Assembly: GCA_001510575.1 (NCBI GenBank)
Contig: LNGK01000019.1
Coordinates: forward strand, 1-64,000
Length of the DNA: 64,000 nt
DNA from: Knoxdaviesia capensis
Lineage: Eukaryota > Ascomycota > Sordariomycetes > Microascales > Gondwanamycetaceae
Reading direction: 5' to 3'
The notes under the pieces are model-generated. The model was not told where the DNA came from. It saw only the letters and a program-made list of their open reading frames with translations, and did not search any database. Of the stretch, positions 9,901-21,432 are shown one piece after another; the first letter of the stretch is position 1, and every line of letters begins with the position of its first letter. Made by a program: the position numbers and the translations under genes.

Positions 9901-12900
9901 ATGAGCAAAAACGGAAGCTGTCTCACAAATTAACGTCAGTGTTCGTCTTCGTCCGCACCGAATGTATGAGGGGGGGGCGTGATCGCAAGAGAATTTGAGA
10001 TGGTGTGATGGACTGAAGATTGGTCGTAGATATGAGATCTATTTAACGTGCCAAGCAACAAAGGTATGAGCGCTCCAGATATCTAACCCAACAACGAGAA
10101 AGGGAAAGAAAGGGTTTAAAAATGATCCAGCCAAGGGACCGCAAGCGGTGAGACAAAAAAAAATGAGGGGAAGGGATCTCTTTCAAGGAAGCTGGAGAGG
10201 CAACTTCATGAGTTGGGAATGGGTGCCCTTTGGGACTATGCTCCCGTATCGAGAGAAAAACCAGATTGATTAAGTGGGCTGCATTTGGTTTTGGTGTTGG
10301 CCCAACCGTCTGACTTGGATGGTGATAGACAGACACGTACTACCGACACTAGCTATGTGTGTCTACCAGTAGTATGCAGTCAATAGCGTAGGTTTGTCCT
10401 GTAAGAGCGTGCATGTATGGGACCTTTGAAGCTGAGATGAATCGACGAGGACAGGGTACGGCAGAAAGTGCACGTAAGTTGGGAGGCGTCAGTGTTGCAC
10501 CATAGCCATGGTACATATTTACAGCTCATCGATGGATGCCAGATGTTTTAGATTTACACCAGGTCTAAGAAAAGTTAAGGCTCGAAAGAGGTCAGGATTG
10601 GACGGGCATTTTCGTAGGCCTCTTGGCGTTCGTCACAGCAGAACAGATGCTTGCCTCTAAATCTAAAATATGCACTTAGTTTAGCTTCGTTTCTCAGCAC
10701 GGAAGGGGTTCGCAACAAGCCTATGCCGACAGCCATAATGCTGAAAGCATTCTGACGAGAGACAAGAGAGCAAAGCAAGAAAAATATGGATAAGGGAGAC
10801 CCGGATTTGGGGGTGTGCATGCATATGTGTTGTGAGAGGTGAGGTGTTCACTTAATTGTGGCTGAGAGCTGAAGTCCAGAAAACGACCACACGGGAAAGA
10901 ACTGCCCGCGTCGCAACATCAAGAGGGAAACGCAGATAGGTTAGTATGAGCCTGTATTAGAACCCTATGGCAACCCCCGATCCTATACCGATAGACCAAG
11001 ACCTGTTGTGTGAGAGAGAGAAGCTAGGAAGAAGACTGGAAAAAGAGAGGAAGGAGGTGATGAGCAAGCCCATATAATTTCATATCCGTACATATGCAGT
11101 TCCGTTCCGTTTGCACGTGTGCCAGAAAAGGGTTGAGAGAACCTGCCCAACAATGCACTTTTTTCTACAAGAGACTGAAGGCCGGAGAAGTGAGAGCATC
11201 TCTTGTTACCCTTCAACGAGAATCAAGCTGTCAAAACAGCACTGCCTTCGGCTCTCCCTTTGTCCATTCTCTTCATCTGTTGGTTGGGCGTTGTATCACG
11301 AGCATATATGTCTATGTACCTACCAACTTAGGTAGATGCAACCGTGGAGAGGGTTACCTGTCTCCCATCCCTTCACTTGCTCATGTGGTGACACCACAGC
11401 ACCGTTCTCCGGGCGCTTCTTCAGTCTTGAGCTCTTTATTCAGACCGTTGCAACAGCTTTCACATTCCTGGGGTTTTCTTCTTTGGGCCGGACATGGCCG
11501 GTACCTTTTTCTCGTCTGGGGGGGTTTTCAGGCCCAAAATTCCAAAGTCAACTAACCTTGCGCTACTCGGCCACATGGCAGGTCAACATCGAATCAGTAC
11601 CGCCACGGTTGCCGCCGCTGCCACCACTCTGTTATCGCCCGTCATGTTTACCTATAGTTCAATACACCCGAAGAGGCGGCCAGTATTGAGGCCCCGAGTG
11701 TATGGTAACCTTTGGTTGACAACTTCCAATGAATACGTTTACGTAGAATGTTAAAGCGGGGAGGCCGCTATTTCCGAAATTCAAGAGCATCTCCACCCAT
11801 TTCTGGGCCACCTTTTGACCAAGGGAGAAAAACCACTTACCAAATAAGATTTCTGTTTGTCAACGGAGTATCATGCAGTTCGTCACTACGAGCAATTTGT
11901 GGACGGGATGAAAAATAGGGTGGCAGGTACGAGCGGTTCTAGCGGATCTTAGAGACTGTTCCTGGAAGCAGAAAACGCTGCATGCATATTACTTATCATG
12001 TGCCTATTACCTGCCTACTTGGAGCATTAGATACATCCAATTCCCCACCGATCGCCAATAAATCACAACAAGCACTGGTTCTGGGTCGGTTGGGGTTGGG
12101 GTTACATGTTGGTTCATTTCCTTATCTTCAAAACTTCTGGAAGCAGTATTCTGGAACTGGTGGCGGGTCTTATCAGGAATTGTTCTCCAGTCTCTGTACT
12201 AGAGCTAGGACCTGGGATAGTGGCTTCATACTCCTGTTCATTTAGCGGTCTGAATAATCCACTTTTCTGTTGCTCCGTAGCTTAAGAGCCATGAGCCAAC
12301 TTAGCTCAAGTGAGGTTATGTATTCTAAGGCCACCTACAACACTCCGAAGAAGTCCGCTGTATTGTTTAACCCCTACCACGAGCATTTATCTGGTTTAAC
12401 TACAGACTTTGGGGCCTAGACTTGTATGGAACCTGAAATTATTATGTGTGATTTTCTTACGTACTCGTGGCTGTGGGCATCTCTGTCGCTAGCACACAGT
12501 TCCTTTTATGGGGGAACAAGTTCAGATCCACACACTATATAGAGAAGTTGGCGCCACTAGTCGTAATACTACCATTGCCTTTTTGCAGAGCGCCGTGGCC
12601 ACGAAATTCGGATTCACAAACTCGAGCGTACAGTACTGTAGATGGCAGTAGAGTACATGTGTACTGTACTGTACATACATACGAGACTACAGCTTTATGC
12701 CCATGCAAACCGCCATTTAGATTACTCCAATATCGGTAACAACCTTCAGTTTAGTGGGGTGCTGCTTACACTCCTCTGGCCATGACAGGGCCCCGAAGTT
12801 CGTATCTGACGACGAATCGTGTATGAATACTCCGTAAAACGGGGACCGGACCAAGTTGTCGCGCTCTGTGCGATGGCTGACTCAGCAATAACAACCGCCG

Positions 12901-15900
12901 GGCGCGTCGTTTTTTGAGATCGAAACTCCCGGGTAGTTCGAAAGTCCGAGATACGATGTTCGTGGCTGGGAGAGTTTTAAATCCCACAAAGACAAGGGGC
13001 GTCTACTGGAAGGTCATTAGCACCAACCTACGCTCCATTGTCCTCGTACGAGTACAATAATGTATTCATAGACAGGACGCAATTGCATAGGGTTAACTTA
13101 GCCATATCAAGAAAAATAGTCTCAAACCTACTACATACCAATGAGTAGTTATATGAATGTACTAAGGAGGTAGGTATGTACTATAAGTATATATGTCAGT
13201 CCATATGTCTTTGGAGAGTGGTAATCGGTACTGAGCCCGTCCTCCGTGGTCCGTACCGTCGATACCATCTAATGTGGGGAGGGAGAGACTGCTCGGTTGA
13301 AGTTCCGTCCAGTCGGGAGTTTTGAGTGATCTTGGCGGACCATCCGTGCCTTGGTCTCTGCGTATTGCGACCAATACAATGGTATGGACGCCCATAATGG
13401 TGACCAACCTACTACTATACAGTACATACATATACTGTCCTGTATGTCTGTACAGTAGTCATATGAAGGTATGTACATATCGTTAGATTCGACACCCTTG
13501 AAGTGTACTTGAAATTTTTTCGCTCCCACGAAACAATGCGGACGCATCCTGAATTTCGGGGTCTCTCTTAACTGGACAACACACCATGTCGATAGACATA
13601 TCACGACGCCTGATATGTGCACAAGACCATCGTTTAACGTGCATAATTGTCAGAGTCAGACGGGCACATCCTCATCCAATGGTGAGAAATCCAGAAACAT
13701 TTGTTTCATTTCAACTGTTACTACCGCATATACTATTTTCAGCTTCGTATCCTCGTGTGAAGGACGAATAGGCACTGCTCCCCGGTACAGAACGTTCTTG
13801 TCGAGCTTTGCTGTGAAGTCCTCTTATGCTACTTGTCCTCTGAGTGGTCCGGGTTTAACGATGATTGTTTGAGCCGCCCTAACTATTCTTGTGCCTTAGG
13901 TTACCGAAGAATAAAGCAAATAAAAATCCATGGTACGCGCGTTTCCAGCCCACTGGGCGCTTGCTTCCCTCGGCATGGCCCGTAGCAGTCACATTTCTCT
14001 ATTCCCGTTGGATCTAGCCTGAATACTTTCAGCGTTTCTGTTATGCATAGCATTGCCGTTCATTCCAATACACGCTGCTTACTGCAATGACATTTGAGGC
14101 CAGACCCGTTTCAAGCTGCGCACATAAAACCAACTGGTTGGCGGTACTGTTTCTGTCTCCTACGAGTAATGCACTGCCTCCGTCAACAGTAAATAGCGTG
14201 TCAGCAAACATTCGTATTCAACTACCTACGAGTATATACCTAACGAATAAACATTTCCCCTGTTGAGCATCCCCTAACAGGCAGCCTTACGTTTGAAACC
14301 CAGAATCCTCGAAATTCATTGAAGCCCAATACGAAGCCCACAATACTTATATAGCTGGTAGTTTGAGAAAGAGACATGTTGCTACCAGTATGTGCATATT
14401 GAAGAAGAAAATAATGTCCCAGACTTTTGCGCGTGACTGTATGTATGAAGGCTATGACCAAGATATAAAATGTCCCGTGTATGAGTGGACCCATGTTGCC
14501 TCCGCGATTAGCATATGGTCTCCTTACACATACCCTACTCATTTGTTCGTATGAGTCTGGGTAGAAGTATCTACTGTCTAGAAGGCTGATCCGCCCTCGG
14601 CGCTTTCAGTCTCGCACTCGTCACCTCCTGAAAAGCTGGTTAAGCACGCACCCTGTTTTCTGATGCCCGACTCCAACTAAGTTACTCAGTATCAGTACAC
14701 CACAGCCACCATACCAGTCAGTACTATAACGCGTTCAGATAGGCGTCGTCCGCTAGGTACAAATACCAAATAATACTTGAACGATAACATCTGAATTACA
14801 TGGACAGGGGGTAGGTATGCTTGCTGGAAGCAAATAACAAAAATCACCAGTACCACGATCGATATCCAGATAACTAGGCCCTAGCAAGTCCTCTCCAAAG
14901 CTAGCCGCTAGAAAGTCGGTAAGGTGCTCAGGTTCTGGGAGACGGCATCCAGGGAACTTGCCTCATTACCAATTTAAATAGCTGTGCGATATCATGGCTG
15001 GCTAACATCATATGAACGGAGGAATAGCCATGTAAGTGTATGTAAATATGCGGCATGTTGCATGTACAAGTATCAAAGTAGTGATATGACACTTACCATA
15101 GATTTTATCGTGACAGCATATCCAACAACATAACAGGGCTCTCGGTATCAAGGGCCCTCTCATATGAATTTCGTTCTGTACATCTCTTGGTAACGGCATG
15201 AGGAGGCACCCGTACTTACAAAATGGCTCGTCTGCAGAGCTAACTCACTCGTGGCGTGAGGAAATTGTAATCTGCGCAATTGCCCTGGTGAGCCCGTGAG
15301 TCATGTCCATATGAGTGTCCATGGTGTTGATTAGTGGGTGCCAAATTGAACCAATCTGTTAATATCGGCCCATGCTCCCGTTCTGCTGGCATAGACGGAC
15401 TGCTCTAACATACCGTTACGTATGTATAGAGGATTTCCGTGTACCAACGTATACGGGGTAGGTAAGTACATTCATTCTAAGGCCGACCACTTTTAGGCTA
15501 TCTGACTTACTGATCAGAGGTCTAACATGATAACATGAACCGAAAATCTCGGGGCCAAGGTCTTGGCTCCAGGGTAGATGGGCTGGAGGATGGGCTCAGC
15601 GTCTGCATTTCTGGGCTATTGGTCCTACAGTACTGTACGTATCAAGTACTCACCGTTTCTAACAAACTCCGGGTTTCCACGGAGGCTGGGGTCGGTCCAC
15701 AATTCCACTGTGATCCTCCAGTAACCTCGTATAACATGCTTGGTGCGAACGACATGATCTTTGCACTGAAACCTCCAAGCGCAAAGTTACCATGCGTGGA
15801 CTGAATGTGCGCTGTAATTGGGATTATTGGAAGGGGGCAGCGGGTGATTGGAGTCCCGGACTGAACGTATTTGACTCTAATACTTGCAATACGAACATGG

Positions 15901-17075
15901 AATCAGGAATTGTTCTGCTGTTATAGTACCAAACGCAGCTTGCTTTGACATTTGTAGGTACGAACGTACTGTACGTATCCAGCTTCCAGTCCCGGACAAT
16001 GCAATCATGATGAAGGAACGTGTTTTCTTTTTCAATCTGATTTACCAATCTCGTATTCGCCCCAACCAGGTGTTGCGTCTGGGAATCAATCAAAACCGAC
16101 TCCGTGATGGCACCCTTCGCATATCAGATATCTAACATACATCCTCTTTGCCAAGATAGCGGATTGTCGCATCCTCTTCTATGTACAATTACTTCTTACT
16201 GTTAACTAGTGGAAGGGTCAACGGATTACCACTTCTGGAAATAATCTAACTCTACACTCCTCCGCAAAGTCCAGTAGGGGCTGCACTAGACTTCAACCTG
16301 GATCAATCGTGGAGACGGACACAATGTCGAACCTTATTTCATTACCATGAGCGGTATTCACACATGCGTGTCACAGCAATAAACAAGACAAATCTGGCAA
16401 ACTCGAGGATCATCAAAATCAGAACTCCAGGCACCATGGTGTTCATGGTCTTTGGACCATTGGTCGCACCTGGCCGGCTAACCCTTATCCGGGTGCCTCT
16501 GATGGGTATGTAGCTAGATGCATTAAGGATTATCGTGATGGAAATTTGGCCACGGGCAAAAAGATTGTCGCTTAAGAAATCAAATAGATATAGAGCAGAT
16601 AGGGAACTAGTTTAACACATCTATATCGTAAGAGCACAATGATTCTCATGACGACATTTGAAAATAATCACCATCGGCGTGATGCTGCCAAAGAGTTCAC
16701 GCCCAGTCAGCTTACCTAACAAACGCATTCCAGGTGTCAGTTACGCTACGCTACGATGAGCCAAAAAAAAAAGTTGCGTTTATCCACGATTAGATACGTG
16801 TGGATTCTCAGATACTCTCTTTTTTTTTTTTCTGTCCCCCGCATCACCAATCTTCACGGCGTCCCCCGGCAATTAAATAGCGTTAAACATCCAGCGTCAT
16901 TAGCGACGACATCATATCGAAGTGCACATTCAACATCCAGTCTCATAGCTCCCGCGCATCGTTTTGTTCCGTATCTCGCTTCGCATTTTCTTTTGTTATC
17001 TGGGGGGACCAACCCCTTTCACTCAAGCCCTCGCTCTTGACAGATACCCTCGGTAAATCCTCTGATATCGCGGGA
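9901..17075. other. Gene desert of about 7 kb
   Basis: I find no reading frame with a recognisable product, no chain of exons and no RNA gene on either strand. Base composition is balanced, without the extreme AT-richness expected of RIP-mutated repeats. Recurrent short palindrome-like words such as GTACTGTAC and TACATAC are conspicuous (about 12628-12680, 13415-13480, 15627-15641, 15961-15977). The last 300 bp are presumably the promoter and CT-rich leader of the phosphatase gene. Confidence 0.6.
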
Positions 17076-18701
17076 ATGCGCCCGCTCCGGCGGCCATGCC
17101 GGCCAGCGACATCACCCTCGCTGTTGCTGTATCGGCTTGCGCTCGGGTCTCTCCCGGCGTCATGGCAGATATACCCTACAAGCTTTGGTGCTCCTTCGTT
17201 GTCTCTTCTCCCTACAAACCACACCCGCCAGACCCACCGTCTAGCACCTCTTTGTCAACCTTCTTCAAGCCAGACCCTAGGAAGTCGGAGCCGGTGCCGC
17301 AGACCTGGTAGGCGTAGCCCGTACTCGCCTTTGTCAGTGTCAGTATCTTTCTCCCACACGACATCCTTATATTCCACCTCCTCGTCCGGATCGACGTTGG
17401 TAACGGCCGCATCTTCCAACAATTCCGAATCCGCAGTGTCTTCCCCACACCCCAGATCATCCAACTCAGAACCAACCGATCTCTCGAGTTCCCGCTTGGG
17501 CTCGCTTCTGTCATGTCCCTTTCACTTTGAAACGGGCATAGCACTCTATGCTAAGAGGAAACCGCGTCCGTTTCCACCTCCATTTCTCTCCCCACCATCG
17601 CAATCCTTCTCCGACCCTCTCAGTACCTACCATCCAAGCAGCGACCGTGGGCCCAAGGTTAACGGCGAGCTATTACGTGGGTGGACGAACGGCGATGATG
17701 CTGTATTTGCTGGGGAATATTTCATTGGAACAAACGATGGTGTCGGGGCGTGGTCGTCACGGCCGCGTGGACACGCTGGGTATGTTTTTTCGCCAAAGAA
17801 CACGACAGATCAACCCTCCCCGTCCGGGGTTTGCTCCCCTTCTTATGCTTCAGACTTGTTGTTTTTCGATGGACTAACTGCTCTGAAATGTCATATTGAT
17901 GTCTCTAGGCTTTGGTCTCGATTGATATTGCACTTTTGGGTTGCTGCAATGGAAGCGGATGCCTCCCGACCCCACTCCGAAAACGACCCCTACATCCCCA
18001 ACCCGATTGAATATTTGCAACAAGCGTATGAGAAGACTGTTGAGGTCACTGCACCGCCATCTGACTGTCAGGGCACGACTACGGCGACGGGTGCTCAATT
18101 ATATTTTAGAAACGCCGAGAGCGGTGCGATCCCGGTTGTGTACGTGACGAATCTAGGCGACAGCCAGGTCATGATAGTCCGGCCCAGCGATGGCACAGTG
18201 GTGTTTAAGACCATAGAGCAGTGGCACTGGTTCGACTGCCCACGTCAGCTAGGTACGAATAGCCCGGACACGCCCCGACAGTGCGCGGCTTTGGATATAT
18301 TAGACATTCGCGTTGGTGATATTGTTCTCGCTATGTCTGACGGGGTCATTGACAATCTCTGGGAACATGAGATTGTACATGTTTTGTGTGAAGGACTCAC
18401 TCACTGGGACTCATTAGAGGAAGACAAACGCATGCATAGCTCAGCGATGGAGTTTGTTGCAAGCCAGCTTATGACTGCTGCTAAAGATGTTGCATTTGAT
18501 CCATTCGCAGAGAGCCCCTACATGGAAAGGGCTATCGAAGAGGGGCTAGCCAGTGAAGGAGGTAAGTTTCCGGTTTCTATCCTTGTTTTCAGGAGTTATC
18601 TTGTGCTTTCCTTGTTTTCTAATTCGTCTTGCCTCTGAATAGGGAAGCCTGATGATATCAGTGTCGTTCTTGCTCGGTGTCAACCCAAAAGTCGGACATA
18701 A
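17076..18701 (+). CDS. Mitochondrial PP2C-type protein phosphatase, Ptc7-like
   Basis: Three exons (17076-17779, 17909-18561, 18643-18701) give 471 residues. The first ~50 residues are Arg/Leu/Ser-rich without acidic residues, as in a mitochondrial presequence. PP2C metal-binding motifs are visible: GTNDGVGAW (D221), NLGDSQVMIV near 315, LAMSDGVIDNLW (D379) and the terminal GKPDDISVVLARC (D456-D457). The short N-terminal PP2C core and the GDD..EYFIG entry fit the Ptc7/azr1 branch; yeast Ptc7 dephosphorylates mitochondrial proteins including the coenzyme Q factor Coq7. The first ATG in frame with the conserved part is at 17076. Intron 1 (17780-17908) is 129 nt long, a multiple of three, and has no in-frame stop, so its retention would keep the frame and insert 43 residues just after the first catalytic Asp motif. 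Intron 2 retention would truncate the protein before the last metal-binding Asp pair. Confidence 0.93.
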
Positions 18702-19345
18702 GTCAGAGTGGCGATCTTAACACTATGAAACTTTGTTTTTTTTTTTCTTTTTTGGAATCTGGAAGGAAGCTTACTTCAAAATTTATATCTTTCAAAGAAT
18801 TAATTAGAAAGATAATAGTTTCCTAAGCATGGTATTAGGGAGACTAACATCCGTTAAGGAGAAACATGGATTCTTTATATCCTAATATCCTATATGATTT
18901 AATTTTAGATAGAATAGTTCAGTGCAAATAAGCTGACTATATACATTATGATTTTATTCTCAAGCCTCGATTACTCTAAATGGTTGAATATATGGGTGTT
19001 ATCAATTGGTGTCTAATGTTTAGCTTCACGGACCTGAGTCCATGTCCGTTCGTAGGTAGTCGGTGTTTACCCCTCCGTTCCCGTAAGCATTGCGATAAAT
19101 AATAGATTAGGGTTTTAGGGTCTTATCATAACTCGATAATGGTTGGTATCCATAGTTTTTTTTTTTTTTTAAGTCTCTCTCTACTCGGGCACGAAGACAA
19201 GAATATTTATAACTTCATACAAACCGCCTCAATCGGCTCCTCAAGTTTCTTATGCCTATTCCACTTTTTTTAAAGATAGAATCTTTGTTACTGATCACCC
19301 TTTACCCTAAGCACGAACATTACCCCGTCTGAGCTATCCATTGAG
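18702..19345. other. Intergenic region, no gene seen
   Basis: 644 bp of AT-rich sequence with T-runs near 18735-18755 and 19157-19170. It should contain the 3' end of the phosphatase gene and the promoter of UTP23. Nothing else is recognised. Confidence 0.6.
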
Positions 19346-20476
19346 ATGCGAGGCAAGCGATCAAAGCAGTATCGCAAGCTGATTGCTCAGTACCAAATGA
19401 CGTTTGGTCTTCGTGAGCCATATCAAGTCCTTGGTAAGTCATCCTCTCTGGTGCACATCCTATATGTTTCTATATATTCTAACAGTATGAAATGTGTATG
19501 CTTCAATTTGGTATAGTTGATGCGCAAATCGTGAAGGACTGCTACCGACAAAAGATCGACTTCATTTCGATATTAAAGAAGACACTGCACGCTAAAGAAA
19601 TCAAGCCTTGTATGTGGAACTTCCCCAGTCCGTATTGCAAAGCTGGATTTATGATCTAACTTCTTCCTTCTCTCTCCTGGGGCAGTGATTTCACAATGTT
19701 CGATGCGACACCTATACGCTGAAGCTAAGCAGCCTGGTATGGCCGAAGTGATCGATCGAGTCAAGGACGAGTTCCAGCGTGCATTTTGCGGTCACCACCC
19801 CGACAAATACCCAGAGCCACTCCCAACATCCGAGTGCATGCACGCCCTTGTCGATGGCAAAGACACCGGGGCAAATCGACACCACTACGTGGTGGCCACT
19901 CAGGACCAGGATGTGCGACGCCTGATGCGCAGCATCCGCGGCGTTCCGCTCATTTTCGAACGTCGTGGTGTTATCATTCTCGAGCCGATGGCGGATTCCA
20001 GTGTACAGCAACGCATGCGGGAGGAAAGGCTCAAGTTCCGCGCCGAGTTGAAGAAGCCGGCATCTGCGGGCACGAAGCGGAAGCGTGAAGACGACGATAA
20101 CGACGAAGATTCAGATGGTTTTGGAAATATCGGTGGGGATGAAGAAGATGATTCGAGACCGTTGGTGAGCACAACTGGCAGCTCTACAGGGTCAGCAAAT
20201 ACAAAGCCGGCAAAGAAGAAAAGCAAATACGGGAAGAAAAAGGGCCCAAACCCGCTTTCGGTGATGAAGTCAAAGAAAAAGACTTCAGAGAAGCGGTTAG
20301 CTGTGCCAAAGACTTCCTCGCCGACAGAATCATTAAAAACAGGGCCTGCCCTCACTACCACTGAAAAGACTAGCGCACAGTCCTCGGAGGCGGTAGTCAA
20401 GAAGACTCGCAGAGGGAAGAAGAAATCCCTAGTCTCGTCGGAGAGTGCGCTGACACTGTCTGTGGTGCAAGATTGA
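19346..20476 (+). CDS. UTP23: rRNA-processing protein Utp23
   Basis: Three exons (19346-19433, 19517-19609, 19686-20476) give 323 residues. The N-terminus MRGKRSKQYRKL followed by a PIN-like domain is characteristic of Utp23 within the Fcf1/Utp23 family. Candidate zinc-binding residues are C65, C95-G-H97-H98 and C111, in the order known for the Utp23 CCHC zinc motif. The region VATQDQDVRRLMRSIRGVPL, with the following VIILEPM, is the conserved end of the PIN fold. From about residue 180 the tail is Lys/Ser/Asp-rich, with nuclear-localisation-like KKKSKYGKKKG and RRGKKKS. In yeast the protein acts in the SSU processome in the nucleolus, in early 18S rRNA cleavages and snR30 release. Family PIN domains of Utp23 are usually degenerate as nucleases. 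The ATG chosen gives the canonical N-terminus. Confidence 0.95.
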
Positions 20477-20863
20477 GGAAGACCATAGCTCATTTCGATA
20501 TCGTTACAGAGAGCAGCCTTTCTTAGAGATTATAATGATTGAAGTGACACATATGTTTCTTAAGGAAATCACACATCTGAGATATAGACCCGCAAAAACT
20601 AGGATACTCACTATGATAAGAGAGGGACATACCTATAGGTTGATATTTGACTATTGTCTTCAAGATGTCTCCATATCGAGATATGGAGAGATTTATCCCG
20701 GGGAGAGCAAACCCTAACCCTATAAAATATGAGTATGCATTGTTATGGCAAGCTGATACATATTCCCTCGTTAGTAACATGCAATCCCAATCATTAAGAT
20801 ACTACTACTACAAACAAAGTTTCCCTAATACCACCAACCTTATTCGAATCTAATATTGCCAAC
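20477..20863. other. Intergenic region, no gene seen
   Basis: 387 bp between UTP23 and the downstream co-directional glutaredoxin-like gene. It is AT-rich, with an inverted-repeat-like stretch around 20668-20690 (ATATCGAGATAT). It presumably holds the 3' end of UTP23 and the promoter of the next gene. Confidence 0.5.
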
Positions 20864-21308
20864 ATGCGCTTCACGCTTCCCCTACGCGAAGCATTGCGCA
20901 TAACGCTTTTCACTAGACCTCACTGTGGTTTGTGCACAAACGCGAAACTAGTTCTTGACCAAGTGCAAAAAACGCGTCCGTTTATATATCGTGAGATCAA
21001 CGTATCCGATTTAGATGCAACGCCATGGCGAGATCTGTACGACCTTGATGTTCCTGTTGTGAGTCTACGACTTATGACCCCTTGCGTTTGTTATACCGCT
21101 CATGATTGATATATGCGAGCATACGGCACGCGCCCGACTTCTCTTCTAACCTGACTACAAATTCTAACATATCATTTAGATCCATGTTAGCAAAGCAGCT
21201 TCCCCCCCAGAGATTCCAGACTTATCATCCAAGGCGGCTAAACTGATGCACCGATTTTCGTCTGAAGATGTGAACGCTAAGATGGATGAGGTGGGATCGT
21301 CTTCATAA
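20864..21308 (+). CDS. Glutaredoxin-like protein (DUF836 family)
   Basis: Two exons (20864-21058 and 21180-21308) give a 107-residue protein. It starts with a beta strand (LRITLFTRP) and a C21-G-L-C24 redox motif, followed by a helix (AKLVLDQVQ) and YREINVSD, as in glutaredoxin-like proteins of the DUF836 family (yeast YDR286C type). Exon 2 begins IHVSK after the conserved ..DVPV, matching the VPVIH segment of thioredoxin folds at the cis-Pro. The size is normal for the family. Its physiological partner is unknown. The stop lies 124 bp from the stop of the convergent aldolase gene. Confidence 0.88.
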
Positions 21309-21432
21309 CGGGGTTTCATGAAGTTTTTGGACCGTCCCAAACCTGAGAATCATCGTCTTTATTGGATGCTGTAGTGGGCAATTTTAGTCTTGCTATGTGG
21401 TGATGAGTACCTGTGTTGGTAGTTGGAGGACA

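Noticed and set aside
16756..17040. 94-codon plus-strand frame in front of the Ptc7-like gene
   Set aside because: It ends before the phosphatase start, contains runs from poly-A and poly-T tracts and has no motif. At most it is an upstream open reading frame.
19900..20493. 197-codon minus-strand frame
   Set aside because: Antisense to UTP23 exon 3. The Phe/Ser/Val composition is the complement of Lys/Glu/Asp codons.
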